This document shows, one piece after another, positions 7,968 through 16,739 of a DNA stretch of 64,000 bases. Under the pieces are notes generated by a model. It ran no database searches. It was not told where the DNA came from and saw nothing but the letters and a program-made list of their open reading frames with translations. The position numbers and the translations under genes were made by a program. Within the stretch, counting starts at the first letter, position 1. The number at the start of each line of letters is the position of its first letter. Source of the stretch: Caldilineaceae bacterium bin34 (GTDB lineage Bacteria > Chloroflexota > Anaerolineae > Caldilineales > Caldilineaceae); contig MPMO01000012.1 of assembly GCA_002238555.1 (NCBI GenBank), positions 1 through 64,000 on the forward strand. Reading direction: 5' to 3'.

Positions 7968-10064
7968 CTATTCCTCATAGGCCTGCCTGATCATGCGCAG
8001 GACGGAGTCGATTTGTTCCTTCCGGCGCACGTCCACTACCACACCGCAATCGCGGTGCGTCACGTTGGGCAACCAACTCCAGTTGGTTGCGTCGGCAGCC
8101 AGCCCGTCCGGATCATCGACTTCGTCGAATGACAGAGGGAGTAATACTCTCACCGATGCCGCCATCGGCAGCAACTCCACGAAAAAGACACCGGAGCCGT
8201 TATAATAGCAACGCGAACGGTTCTCCAAGACCGGAATCGATTTTCCCAGGGTTGCTATGCCCTCATCCAAATGCTTCATCAGTTGGTGCACAGGATCGTT
8301 CATCTTCCGACTAGTCAAATCGAGACGGTTAGACCGCGCCTGCAGCTCGGCCACATCCTTGTTTTGAACCATACCCATGTCGGCCTCAGGATATGGCCAT
8401 ATCTCCACTGCATTCTGCGCCAGTTGGGCTCCCCTCTCCCGCATTTCATCCACCGTCCACTTGTCCTGCTCCCGGATGTAGTGGTTCAATCGCACGGCAG
8501 TGTATTTGAACCCCTTCGGATCATGCAGCTTTTCGCTAAACGGCCTGTTGGACATGGCACTGTTTTTGTCGTAACCGACCAGTGTAAGGTTCCCCAACCG
8601 GTGTATCCACGTCTGATGAATGTCCACCCAATCTTCACCCAGCATCTCCTGCCACTCCTCCACGTTGTAAATACCCTGGGGCATCACGTGTTCAATGGAA
8701 TAGTCGGCGGTCTGGCTTGGCTCCGTCTGGCCGTGGTTCTCCAAGGCGGCGAGAATATGATGGCAGGTGCGCAAATGGTAGAGGTCGCGCTCCTGGATCC
8801 CGGAACGAAAACTCTCATCGGACGGAAAGGCGGAAGTTCCCCTCTCCCTTACCAACGCAACTTTAAAGGTTTCGAAAACCGCGTCCTCTTCGACGGCGTG
8901 GGCAACCCGCTGAAAGACATTCCAGTAACTGCGTGTTTGCAGCCCCAGCACTGCTCGCCGCACAAGATAACTCTTCAGCAGCGTCATGGCCTCGGCAAAC
9001 TCGCCGTCTGTGATTAGCTTGCGTTCACGCAGGTCGTACAGGCGCACGACCAAGGCAGCGTGAGTGGTGCCGAACCCACCGTCACGGGCAACCGACAATG
9101 GAGGGATCATGCTTTTGTCGGGACACAACGACGGACGCCGAAACCAGGCATAGTACCGCCCCATCTTCAGCATGTCGGCCAGGTGCTTGGCCGCTTCGTC
9201 AAACCCACCGGAGGACCAAAATTCCTTGAACTTGGCATACACTTGGTTAGCTGGCGTCTGCGTCGTCGACCTCTCCGACAGAGCCATATAGTCGCGCAGG
9301 AACTCTTCGAACCCGCCGCCGGCATCGCGGAAAGCGTGCTCCAACTTACTCCAGTATTCATCGTACAACGCTGTTTGTTGATCAGAGTGCAAGCCCATGA
9401 GCAGGTAGTTCCGAATCAAGTCGCTCTGGGTAAGATCAACACCGGTGGAGTTCAGGCTTTCAAAAATCACCTGCGGGTTGTCCGCTGGTCGCTCCAGTTT
9501 CAAGTCCACGACCACCAAACGATAGATGCCGTTGTACACGTTTACCAGGTCCACCCCCGGGTCCCGCAATACGGCTCGAAAATGTTCATACGCTGCCATG
9601 ACAGCCTCTGAACTGTCGCAAACCTCGAATGGGTCCTTTGCGTCAACCAAGGCTTGGAGCGTGTCGTTGTCGCGCCGACGCAGCACCAACCGGTACCTGT
9701 GTTCGCCCGACTCATGATTGTTCTTGAGAAAGAGATCATCGATCTTCGCAATGCTCAGCCCACTTTCCTGCCATTGGGTCTCCACCAAATGATCCCGCAG
9801 AGCGATCATCAAAAGAATCAAGGTAGTGAGCCGCTGCTGACCATCAATGACCAGCCATCTGCTAAACGCGGCACCCACCTGCTCATCAACGTACACGAAC
9901 GACCCCAGAAAATGTAGGGCATCATCTTCAACCGCCTTGAGAACGTCCGACCACATCCTGTCGCACTGCTCCGGACCCCAAGAGTAGTCCCGTTGAAAAA
10001 CGGGGATGATGAACTGTTTGGGGCCGTTGATTATTGTCCCAAAGGGGTGGGTGGCCGCGTCCAT
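7968..10064 (-). CDS. GmrSD-like DUF262/DUF1524 endonuclease
   Basis: The 698-residue protein joins two known domains. The N-terminal DUF262 (GmrS-like) domain has FIIPVFQRDYSWG (18-30) and the nucleotide-binding DGQQR motif (74-78). A C-terminal DUF1524 (GmrD-like, His-Me finger) domain has YSIEHVMPQG (near 456-465) and, downstream, RLGNLTLVGYDKNSAMSNR. Relatives are type IV modification-dependent restriction enzymes and BrxU/SspE-like anti-phage nucleases. A further 140 residues beyond the His-Me finger are unassigned. The start at 10064 is set by an AGGAGG six bases before ATG; an open frame 29 codons longer lacks such a site. It is a single-gene transcription unit at the right edge of the defence island. 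Confidence 0.85.
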   Translation of the reverse strand: MDAATHPFGTIINGPKQFIIPVFQRDYSWGPEQCDRMWSDVLKAVEDDALHFLGSFVYVDEQVGAAFSRWLVIDGQQRLTTLILLMIALRDHLVETQWQESGLSIAKIDDLFLKNNHESGEHRYRLVLRRRDNDTLQALVDAKDPFEVCDSSEAVMAAYEHFRAVLRDPGVDLVNVYNGIYRLVVVDLKLERPADNPQVIFESLNSTGVDLTQSDLIRNYLLMGLHSDQQTALYDEYWSKLEHAFRDAGGGFEEFLRDYMALSERSTTQTPANQVYAKFKEFWSSGGFDEAAKHLADMLKMGRYYAWFRRPSLCPDKSMIPPLSVARDGGFGTTHAALVVRLYDLRERKLITDGEFAEAMTLLKSYLVRRAVLGLQTRSYWNVFQRVAHAVEEDAVFETFKVALVRERGTSAFPSDESFRSGIQERDLYHLRTCHHILAALENHGQTEPSQTADYSIEHVMPQGIYNVEEWQEMLGEDWVDIHQTWIHRLGNLTLVGYDKNSAMSNRPFSEKLHDPKGFKYTAVRLNHYIREQDKWTVDEMRERGAQLAQNAVEIWPYPEADMGMVQNKDVAELQARSNRLDLTSRKMNDPVHQLMKHLDEGIATLGKSIPVLENRSRCYYNGSGVFFVELLPMAASVRVLLPLSFDEVDDPDGLAADATNWSWLPNVTHRDCGVVVDVRRKEQIDSVLRMIRQAYEE

Positions 10065-10143
10065 AGTTCCTCCTGTAAAATCCGCGAGTAACTGATCAGC
10101 AACTGTGTTGAAAGTCAAACCTCTCCAAGCGGTCGGCGGTCGC

Positions 10144-10245
10144 CTAGTCAAAGGTCTTGTAGAGGGAGTTGGGGACAGGGGTGTTGAGGTTGTCGCAGAT
10201 TACAAAACGGTGCCCGGGCAACCCCCAACTGGGATCTTCCAACAT
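10144..10245 (-). pseudogene. IS630-family transposase fragment
   Basis: This 33-codon frame reads GHRFVICDNLNTPVPNSLYK followed by TFD and a stop. It resembles the second catalytic Asp block of IS630 transposases (..DNLNTH..SLYE.F), with His replaced by Pro. No flanking transposase sequence or inverted repeat remains. It fills the gap between the GmrSD-like gene and oppF. Confidence 0.5.
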
Positions 10246-10250
10246 CTTGG

Positions 10251-11324
10251 TCAAACCTCCAGGTCAACGCCAACGAGCTGAAGCTCCTCGGCCAGGTGGC
10301 ACTTCACAAAGTGGCCCGGCTGCAGCTCCCTGAGTTCGGGTTCCTCGCGACTGCATTCGTCCTCAGCGTAGGGACAACGGGGATGGAAGTAACACCCCGA
10401 CGGCGGACTGGCGGGATTGGCGATCTCGCCGGCCAGCAGCGTGCGATGGCCGCGGTGGTCGGGATCGGGATGCGGTACCGCACCCAGAAGCGCCTCCGTA
10501 TAAGGATGCAACGGTGAACTGTAGAGGGTTTCGGTTTCCGCGACCTCCACCAGTTTGCCCACGTACATGACGCCGACGCGGTCGCAAATGTGGGCCACCA
10601 CGTTGAGCTGGTGGGCCACGAACAGGTAGGTGAGCCCGAACGCCTCCTGCAGGTCCTGCAGAAGATTGAGGGTCTGGGCCTGGATGGACACGTCCAGGGC
10701 CGAAACCGGTTCGTCGCACACCACGAACTGGGGGTTCAGCGCCAGGGCCCTGGCAATCCCCACCCGTTGTCGCTGGCCGCCCGAAAACGCATGCGGATAC
10801 CGCCGGATGTACTCGGGCCGCAGGCCCACCAGGGATAGGAGTTCGGCCACCCGGTCCGTACGCGCCGCCGCATCACGCACGCCGTTGTTGAGCAGCGGTT
10901 CGCCGATCAGTTCCAGCAAGGTCATACGCGGATTGAGCGACGAATAGGGATCCTGGAAAACCATTTGGGTATGTCGCCGAAACACACGCAGATCCCCCTC
11001 GTCGAGCGCGGCCACATCCACCCAGCCCAGCTCTTGATCCTTGAACAGGATTTGGCCCGACGTGGGCTCGATGGCCCGCAGGATACTCCGCCCGGTTGTG
11101 GTCTTGCCGCATCCACTCTCCCCCACCAAGCCGAAGGTTTCACCGCGATGCAGAGCGAACGAGACCCCGTCCACGGCCCTTACATACCCCACGATCCGGC
11201 GCCAGAAACCGGCCTGGATCGGAAAATGCTTGCACAGGTCGACCACCTTGAGCAGTTCTTCGGCCGGACCATCCCGTCCGGTTTCCTGCTGCGAGTCGAG
11301 TTCACCCAATTCGTGGCCGTCCAT
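10251..11324 (-). CDS. oppF: Oligopeptide/dipeptide ABC transporter ATP-binding protein (OppF type)
   Basis: 357 residues, cytoplasmic. Walker [12 protein letters not shown] starts at 68, the signature is [17 protein letters not shown], Walker B is [12 protein letters not shown] and the switch histidine is in LFVAHQLN. The C-terminal oligopeptide-ABC extension has the Cys-rich [14 protein letters not shown], usual for OppD/OppF and linked to a bound iron-sulfur cluster in relatives. The longer linker [17 protein letters not shown] marks it as the F subunit. The gene starts 3 bp after oppD ends and closes the operon. It powers uptake through OppB/OppC. The last 80 bp are duplicated at 4836-4916. 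Confidence 0.92.
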   Translation of the reverse strand: MDGHELGELDSQQETGRDGPAEELLKVVDLCKHFPIQAGFWRRIVGYVRAVDGVSFALHRGETFGLVGESGCGKTTTGRSILRAIEPTSGQILFKDQELGWVDVAALDEGDLRVFRRHTQMVFQDPYSSLNPRMTLLELIGEPLLNNGVRDAAARTDRVAELLSLVGLRPEYIRRYPHAFSGGQRQRVGIARALALNPQFVVCDEPVSALDVSIQAQTLNLLQDLQEAFGLTYLFVAHQLNVVAHICDRVGVMYVGKLVEVAETETLYSSPLHPYTEALLGAVPHPDPDHRGHRTLLAGEIANPASPPSGCYFHPRCPYAEDECSREEPELRELQPGHFVKCHLAEELQLVGVDLEV

Positions 11325-11327
11325 CTC

Positions 11328-12335
11328 TCATTCCGTATACAGGTGGCAGGCCACGGTATGGCCTTCGTCGACGGTTACGTCGGGCGGAACCACTTCGTCA
11401 CACACGCCCGGCATGAAGTCCGGACACCGCAGGTGGAACGGGCAGCCCGGCGGTACATCCAACGGGTTGGGCACAACGCCTTCGATGGCCTGCAGCCGCG
11501 CCCCGGTCCGTTTCTGGATCCGGGGGATGGATTCGAGCAGAGCCTGCAGGTATGGGTGCTTGGGTGAATGAAAGATGGCCCGCACCGGCGCCTTCTCCAC
11601 CACGCGCCCCAAGTACATGACTGCCACGTCGTCGGCCATCTCCGCAATGACACCCAGGTCATGGGTGATGAACATGATGGCCATGTGCAGTTCGGACTGC
11701 ATGTCGCGCATCAAGGCCAGAATCTGCGCTTCGGTTGTGACATCCAGGGCCGTTGTGGGTTCGTCCGCAATCAGAAGGCTGGGCTCGAGCATGAGGGCCA
11801 TGGCAATCATGGCCCTTTGCCGCATGCCGCCGCTCAACTGATGCGGATACGCCTCCACGTTGCGTTCCGGGTTGGCGATGCCGACCCGACGCAACATGTC
11901 CAACACCCGCGCGGGCGCTTCATCCCCGCTCTTCGGTTGATGCAGTTTGATTGTCTCCTCGAGTTGGTTGCCCACCGTGTGCACCGGACTGAAGGAGGTC
12001 ATCGGCTCCTGGAAGATCATGCTGATCCGTGAGCCACGGATGTCCCGCATGAGTGGGTCGCCGGGGTTCAGATCGGTGATGTTGATGGTCTCGTCAAGGT
12101 CGCCTTCCGCGATGTGCAGAAGGATGTCCCCGGACTCGATGCGGCCGGGCCGCGGCACAATCTGAAGTATCGACTGCGCCGTCACGCTCTTGCCGCAACC
12201 GGACTCCCCGACCACTCCCAGGGTACGGCCCTTGGCGATGGTCAGACTGGCTCCGTTCACCGCCTTGACCACCCCCTCCCGCAGGTAGAAGTTGGTGTGC
12301 AGATGCTGGATGTCGATCAGGATTCCAGGATCCAC
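11328..12335 (-). CDS. oppD: Oligopeptide/dipeptide ABC transporter ATP-binding protein (OppD type)
   Basis: 335 residues. Walker A GESGCGKS is at 43-50, the signature is [15 protein letters not shown], Walker [13 protein letters not shown], and the H-loop is MFITHDLG. The C-terminal extension carries [16 protein letters not shown], the Cys pattern of the oligopeptide-transport ATPases. It partners OppF to form the nucleotide-binding heterodimer under the two permeases. The gene follows oppC after 57 bp and is nearly contiguous with oppF. Substrate class (peptide, nickel or other) cannot be told from the ATPase. Confidence 0.92.
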   Translation of the reverse strand: MDPGILIDIQHLHTNFYLREGVVKAVNGASLTIAKGRTLGVVGESGCGKSVTAQSILQIVPRPGRIESGDILLHIAEGDLDETINITDLNPGDPLMRDIRGSRISMIFQEPMTSFSPVHTVGNQLEETIKLHQPKSGDEAPARVLDMLRRVGIANPERNVEAYPHQLSGGMRQRAMIAMALMLEPSLLIADEPTTALDVTTEAQILALMRDMQSELHMAIMFITHDLGVIAEMADDVAVMYLGRVVEKAPVRAIFHSPKHPYLQALLESIPRIQKRTGARLQAIEGVVPNPLDVPPGCPFHLRCPDFMPGVCDEVVPPDVTVDEGHTVACHLYTE

Positions 12336-12392
12336 GGATCAAGCCTCCTCGCAATCCAGGCGTTGTATCTGCTGCAGCACCACGTCGTCCAC

Positions 12393-13517
12393 CTATATGG
12401 CGTAGGGATCGGCTGCGTCGCGCAGGCCGTCGCCGGCAAAATTGAAGGCAAGTATCACTGCGACCACGAACAAACCCGGCAACAGGAGCCAAGGGGCCAG
12501 CACCACCGAGCGGAGGTTCTGTGCCCCCTGCAACAGAACTCCCCAGCTGACGACCGGAGGTTGGAGGCCGAGGCCCAGGAAACTCAGGGCTGTCTCGCCG
12601 AGAATCATGCCGGGGACCGCCAGCGTCATCTGGGCGATCAGGTGGCTTGTGAACGAGGGCACCATGTGACGCATGATAATTCGCATCTGCGGGGCGTTGG
12701 CCAACCGCGCAGCCATGATGAAGTCCTCTTCCCTAAGGGCCAGAAACCGACCGCGCACGACCCGGGCCATGCCGGTCCAGCCTATCAGGGACAGGATTAG
12801 GGTGATACCGAAGTAGACGCGCAAGGCGCTCCAGTGCGGGGGCAGGATTACCACCAGGGTCAGCCACAACGGAATGGTGGGCAGGGACCGCAGGAGTTCG
12901 ATAATCCTTTGGATGATCACATCGATCAATCCGCCGTAGTATCCGGAAATACCGCCCAGGACCACACCGAACAACAGCGAGAAGCCAACCCCCAACAGGC
13001 CAATCGACAGTGAAATCCGGGCACCATACATGATGCGGGAAAAGAGGTCGCGGCCCAGATCGTCGGCACCCAAGAGGAACAGCGGCTGCTCCGCCCAGAC
13101 GTCGATGCCAAACAGATGGAGATCGCTGTCGAATTGGCCCCACAGGGTATAGGGATCCCCCTTGACCCAAAAACGGATGGGATGCACCTGTGTCTCGTCC
13201 GGCACGACGACCATGGCCAGGGTCTCCTCGTCCCTGGCTGAAGTGAGCCCGTATACAAACGGCCGTAGGCTGAACGACCCGTCCGGCCGCGTGAAGTGCA
13301 GGCGCATGGGAGGTGCCAGCACCCAACTGGAACTGAACCGGTTCGGATCGTGCGGCGAGACGAATTCGGCAAACAGTGCCGCACCATAGGCAAACACAAG
13401 CAGGATCATGGACACCACGGCAACCCGGTGGCGGGAGAAGCGCCACCACATCAGCTGCCACTGGGAAGCGGTGTAAAGATTGGCTTCCGCGGACTTCGGC
13501 GGAGTCGCTACCGTCAT
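12393..13517 (-). CDS. oppC: ABC transporter permease (OppC type)
   Basis: 374 residues with an N-terminal membrane helix (VAVVSMILLVFAYGAALFAEF), a large external insertion containing the LGADDLGRDLFSRIMYGAR block of OppC-family permeases, and five further hydrophobic segments. The EAA-type coupling loop is around LREEDFIMAARLANAPQMRI, followed by PSFTSHLIAQ. It forms the translocation pore with OppB. The extracytoplasmic insertion between residues about 45 and 145 is longer than in enteric OppC. The gene starts 22 bp after oppB ends. Confidence 0.9.
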   Translation of the reverse strand: MTVATPPKSAEANLYTASQWQLMWWRFSRHRVAVVSMILLVFAYGAALFAEFVSPHDPNRFSSSWVLAPPMRLHFTRPDGSFSLRPFVYGLTSARDEETLAMVVVPDETQVHPIRFWVKGDPYTLWGQFDSDLHLFGIDVWAEQPLFLLGADDLGRDLFSRIMYGARISLSIGLLGVGFSLLFGVVLGGISGYYGGLIDVIIQRIIELLRSLPTIPLWLTLVVILPPHWSALRVYFGITLILSLIGWTGMARVVRGRFLALREEDFIMAARLANAPQMRIIMRHMVPSFTSHLIAQMTLAVPGMILGETALSFLGLGLQPPVVSWGVLLQGAQNLRSVVLAPWLLLPGLFVVAVILAFNFAGDGLRDAADPYAI

Positions 13518-13539
13518 GGGCTAACAGGGCCGGAAGCCG

Positions 13540-14526
13540 TCACTCGAGGCGGATGCGCGGATCCACGACAGCCAGGAGGATGTCGGAAATGAACGTGCCC
13601 AGGATGGTCAGTGACGCCAGCAGGAGAAAAATGCTGCCGGCCAAATACATGTCCTGGCTCATTAGGGAGCGGATTTGGATGGGCCCCGTGGTGGGCAAAC
13701 TCAAGACGATGGAGATGATGGTGGTGCCGGACACGAGTTGGGGCAGGACGTAGGCAATGCTGCTGATGAACGGATTCAACGCGACGCGCACCGGATACTT
13801 CAATACCAGGTGCCACTCCGTCATGCCCTTGGATCGGGCCGTGATCACATAAGGTTTCCGCAACTCGTCCAGCAGGTTGGCCCGCATGGTCCGGATCAGG
13901 CCCGCGGTGCTGGAGACGCTGAGGACCACGACCGGCACCCACAGGTGCTTCAGCATGTCGACAAACTTGGCCCAGCTCCACGGTGCGTCCCGGAAGGCTT
14001 CCGAGAACAGGCCCCCCATGTCGAGGCCGAAGAAGGCGAATCCCAACCACATCAAGACCAGGGCCAGCAGGAAGTCCGGAATCCCGGCACCCACAAATCC
14101 CAGGAACGTGAAGCTGTAGTCGAAACCCGAATACTGGTGCGTGGCGGAATAAATGCCGATGGGAAAGGCCAGGATCCAGGTGAAGATGATCGTCAGGAAG
14201 GAAATCAAGACGGTCCAGGCCAGCCGATCCCAAATCAGATCGCCGACGGGTCGGTTCCACTGCATGGAATGACCGAAGTCCAGCCGCGTGAAGATTCCCC
14301 ACAACCACTTGACGTACTGGATGTAGACGGGCTGATCCAGCCCATAGCGCTTGCGCAGGGCGAGCAGCAGGGCTTCGCTGGCCTCCTCCCCGGATGCCTC
14401 AAGCTGGGTCGCGTACGAATTTATGTAATCGCCCGGCGGCGCCTGGATCAGCACGAAGGTGATTACGGAGATCACCAGGAAGGTCGGGATAAACAGCAGC
14501 AGACGCTGCAGCAGGAATTTCCACAT
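13540..14526 (-). CDS. oppB: ABC transporter permease (OppB type)
   Basis: 328 residues with the OppB/DppB N-terminal helix (LLLFIPTFLVISVITFVLIQ), the PGDYI motif just after it, the LGLD/YGLDQPVYIQYVKWL block and a C-terminal run of membrane helices. The coupling loop is ELRKPYVITARSKGMTEWHL, with the canonical ARSKG. It pairs with OppC. It lies second in the operon, after the solute-binding protein gene, and the 62-bp gap holds a stable hairpin likely to reduce its expression relative to that gene. Confidence 0.92.
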   Translation of the reverse strand: MWKFLLQRLLLFIPTFLVISVITFVLIQAPPGDYINSYATQLEASGEEASEALLLALRKRYGLDQPVYIQYVKWLWGIFTRLDFGHSMQWNRPVGDLIWDRLAWTVLISFLTIIFTWILAFPIGIYSATHQYSGFDYSFTFLGFVGAGIPDFLLALVLMWLGFAFFGLDMGGLFSEAFRDAPWSWAKFVDMLKHLWVPVVVLSVSSTAGLIRTMRANLLDELRKPYVITARSKGMTEWHLVLKYPVRVALNPFISSIAYVLPQLVSGTTIISIVLSLPTTGPIQIRSLMSQDMYLAGSIFLLLASLTILGTFISDILLAVVDPRIRLE

Positions 14527-14552
14527 GTACGGCCCGCCAAGCGGCGGAAATG

Positions 14553-14578
14553 CCGGGGGAGCCGAGCGGCTCCCCCGG
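14553..14578 (-). promoter_or_regulatory. Intercistronic hairpin between solute-binding protein gene and oppB
   Basis: Twelve-bp perfect arms CCGGGGGAGCCG and CGGCTCCCCCGG around AG. No T-run follows on the minus strand, so it is more likely a 3'-end stabiliser or partial attenuator than a full terminator. Such hairpins commonly give high binding-protein to permease ratios in ABC operons. Confidence 0.55.
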
Positions 14579-14588
14579 ACTGACTACA

Positions 14589-16577
14589 TTAGGCGTCGAT
14601 CCACCACTGTTCCTGCTGGTAGTGGGTCCACATCCCGTACTCGATGCTGAGAATGTTGTCCGAATCGGGTGCGTTGCGGACGGTGTTGCGGATGATGGAC
14701 GCCCGCGGGACGAGCCCCACGGTGCCGATCAACCAGACGTTCTCCGCGTTGATCTGCAACATCTTGAGACCCAGTTCCTTGTACCGGTCCGTGCCGAACG
14801 TCTCGGCCTGCCACTGCACCGTGGTCTCCCACAGTTCCTTGATGATGTCGGGGGGCTCCATGCCTTCCGCACCGTCGGTGTCCAGCCACTGCCGCCAGAG
14901 CGGACCGCCCAGGGGCGTGCTGGACCAGTGCCAGGGCGGCCGGTAGCGGATGGGCTCGTTCTGCCGCGAATACGGCTCGGACGCCCCGCCGATGGCCCAA
15001 ACCCCGATGTCGTGTTCGTTGGCCCGCATGCGCTGCATGTAGAACTGCTGGTCCTGGCCCTTGACGTTGATGTTCACGCCCACAGCGGCCCAGTAGGACT
15101 TGATCAGGTTGCCCGTTTCGGACAGATCCGCGCGCCCGGCATCGACCTCCATGGTCAGTGCCAATGGTTCGCCGTCGGGGCGCAGGCGGAACTTGTTGTC
15201 GCTGTCCCACGCAAGGCCCACCTCGTCCAGAAGGCTGTTGGCCAGGTCGACGTCGTAGGCCGTATACATCTGATCCAGGCCTTCCTGCCAGAACAGGGGG
15301 CCGGGATGCATGATCGGATTGCGCGGAACGCCCCTGCCGGCGAACCTGAGTTCGTTGATTTCGTTCCGGTCCAGGGCGTGGGACAACGCCTGACGCCACT
15401 TGACGTCGTTGAACAACTTCCGCAGAACCGGATCGGTGTGCGTGTAGTTGAACGCCATACCCATCTCCGACGCACGCAGATCGGGGTGGAGCCGTGCCGT
15501 GAAGTTCGCGGCCTCCTCGTTCTGCTTGTAGAGCGGGAAATCCGCCAGGGACAGGAACCAGCTGTGGTGCGTACCCTCGCCCGCCAGAATCTTGGCTGTC
15601 AGGACCTCGCGGTTCTCCACCACCAGCTTCTGGAGCCGGTCCACGTACGGCAACTGGTTGCCCTCCGCATCGACTGCCCAGTAATAGGGGTTGCGGGTAT
15701 AGGTTGTGTTGCCCTGCGTATCCTGCTTCTCGAACACCCAGGGACCCAACACGGGCAGATCGGCATCCTGCTGCGTCTCGCCCTCATCGGCGTGGTACTG
15801 GAACGCCTCGTACCAGGCATCGAAGTTCTCTTCGTTGGCCTTGGCATCCGCGTCCTCGTTGTAGGAGGCGTGCCACTGGGACAGGTACTGCTTGGGCGAC
15901 CAGAGTGACAGGGACGGCAGGATGTCGATGATGACCGGATAGGGCACGGCAAAGACAAGCTTGAAGTTGAAGTCGTCCTCGACTTCCAGCTTCAGGGTTT
16001 CGCCGCCGGGGGCCAGCTTCTTGTTCACGACCGGGGTCAACTCCTCGTTGAGGAGAATGTCCTCGTACCAGAACGAAACATGCTCGGTGGTGAACGGCGT
16101 GCCGTCGGACCACTTCTGGCCGGCCCGCAGGCTCACGGACAGTTCGGTACTGTCGTCGTTGACCGAAAAGCTCTCGACGGCAATGGGAATGATGGAGCCC
16201 AGGTCGTAGGACCGGCCCGCCGCAGCGGCTCCGCGGGCATTGGAAATCTCGAACAGGTTGGCCGTGGGATCGGCCACGATGCTCGACATTTCGCCTCCGT
16301 ACTTGCCGATTTCCCGCAGGACCGGGAGAACCCAGGGATCGGCCGGCAACCGCTCGTCCACCGGCGGCAGCAGACCGGCCTGCACCATTTCGCTCAGTTC
16401 CGGGGCCTCGCGGTACTTGCCCATCGGCATCGCCGCTTCGTCCGCCGCGGGTGCCTCCGCCGGTGCCGCGTCCGCCGGACCCTCGGACTCTCCGGCACCG
16501 CAGGCTGCGGCAAGACCCGTGGCGACCGTGGCCCCACTGACAACGAGGAATTCACGTCTGGTAATGCGTCGAGTCAT
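14589..16577 (-). CDS. Family 5 (peptide-type) ABC solute-binding lipoprotein
   Basis: 662 residues. The N-terminus MTRRITRREFLVVSGATVAT is a Tat-like signal (RRxFLxx), ending in the lipobox LAAACG, so the protein is exported folded and lipid-anchored. The body has the SBP_bac_5 layout, with LRAGQKWSDGTPFTTEHVSF early and VKWRQALSHALDRNEIN later. I start at 16577: an AGGAGC lies upstream and the twin-arginine signal begins directly; an upstream frame adds 16 residues without merit. First gene of the opp operon. Its upstream region (16578-16739) is cut short by the ISAs1 element, so the promoter may be altered. Substrate unknown. Confidence 0.9.
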   Translation of the reverse strand: MTRRITRREFLVVSGATVATGLAAACGAGESEGPADAAPAEAPAADEAAMPMGKYREAPELSEMVQAGLLPPVDERLPADPWVLPVLREIGKYGGEMSSIVADPTANLFEISNARGAAAAGRSYDLGSIIPIAVESFSVNDDSTELSVSLRAGQKWSDGTPFTTEHVSFWYEDILLNEELTPVVNKKLAPGGETLKLEVEDDFNFKLVFAVPYPVIIDILPSLSLWSPKQYLSQWHASYNEDADAKANEENFDAWYEAFQYHADEGETQQDADLPVLGPWVFEKQDTQGNTTYTRNPYYWAVDAEGNQLPYVDRLQKLVVENREVLTAKILAGEGTHHSWFLSLADFPLYKQNEEAANFTARLHPDLRASEMGMAFNYTHTDPVLRKLFNDVKWRQALSHALDRNEINELRFAGRGVPRNPIMHPGPLFWQEGLDQMYTAYDVDLANSLLDEVGLAWDSDNKFRLRPDGEPLALTMEVDAGRADLSETGNLIKSYWAAVGVNINVKGQDQQFYMQRMRANEHDIGVWAIGGASEPYSRQNEPIRYRPPWHWSSTPLGGPLWRQWLDTDGAEGMEPPDIIKELWETTVQWQAETFGTDRYKELGLKMLQINAENVWLIGTVGLVPRASIIRNTVRNAPDSDNILSIEYGMWTHYQQEQWWIDA

Positions 16578-16728
16578 TGGAAAGCTCCTGACTGGTTGTA
16601 CCGCAACAAGACCGCGGCCACACAATCAGATTCCGGCAAGGAACCCGGTGCAGCTTCCGGGGTTGGATGCCCTTTGGGTCAATGCAGTAAATTTTAGCCT
16701 ACTGCCTTGAGCGCCAATTGGGGTGTGC

Positions 16729-16739
16729 AGTTGGACACA
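16729..16739. repeat. Target-site duplication, left copy
   Basis: AGTTGGACACA, identical to 18013-18023 on the other side of the ISAs1 element. ISAs1 elements usually duplicate 8-10 bp, so the eleventh base may be chance. Confidence 0.85.

Noticed and set aside
16691..16717. Possible promoter for the opp operon (TTGGCG, 15 bp, TAAAAT on the minus strand)
   Set aside because: The spacer is short and the -35 weak; too little to annotate, although its closeness to the IS is suggestive.
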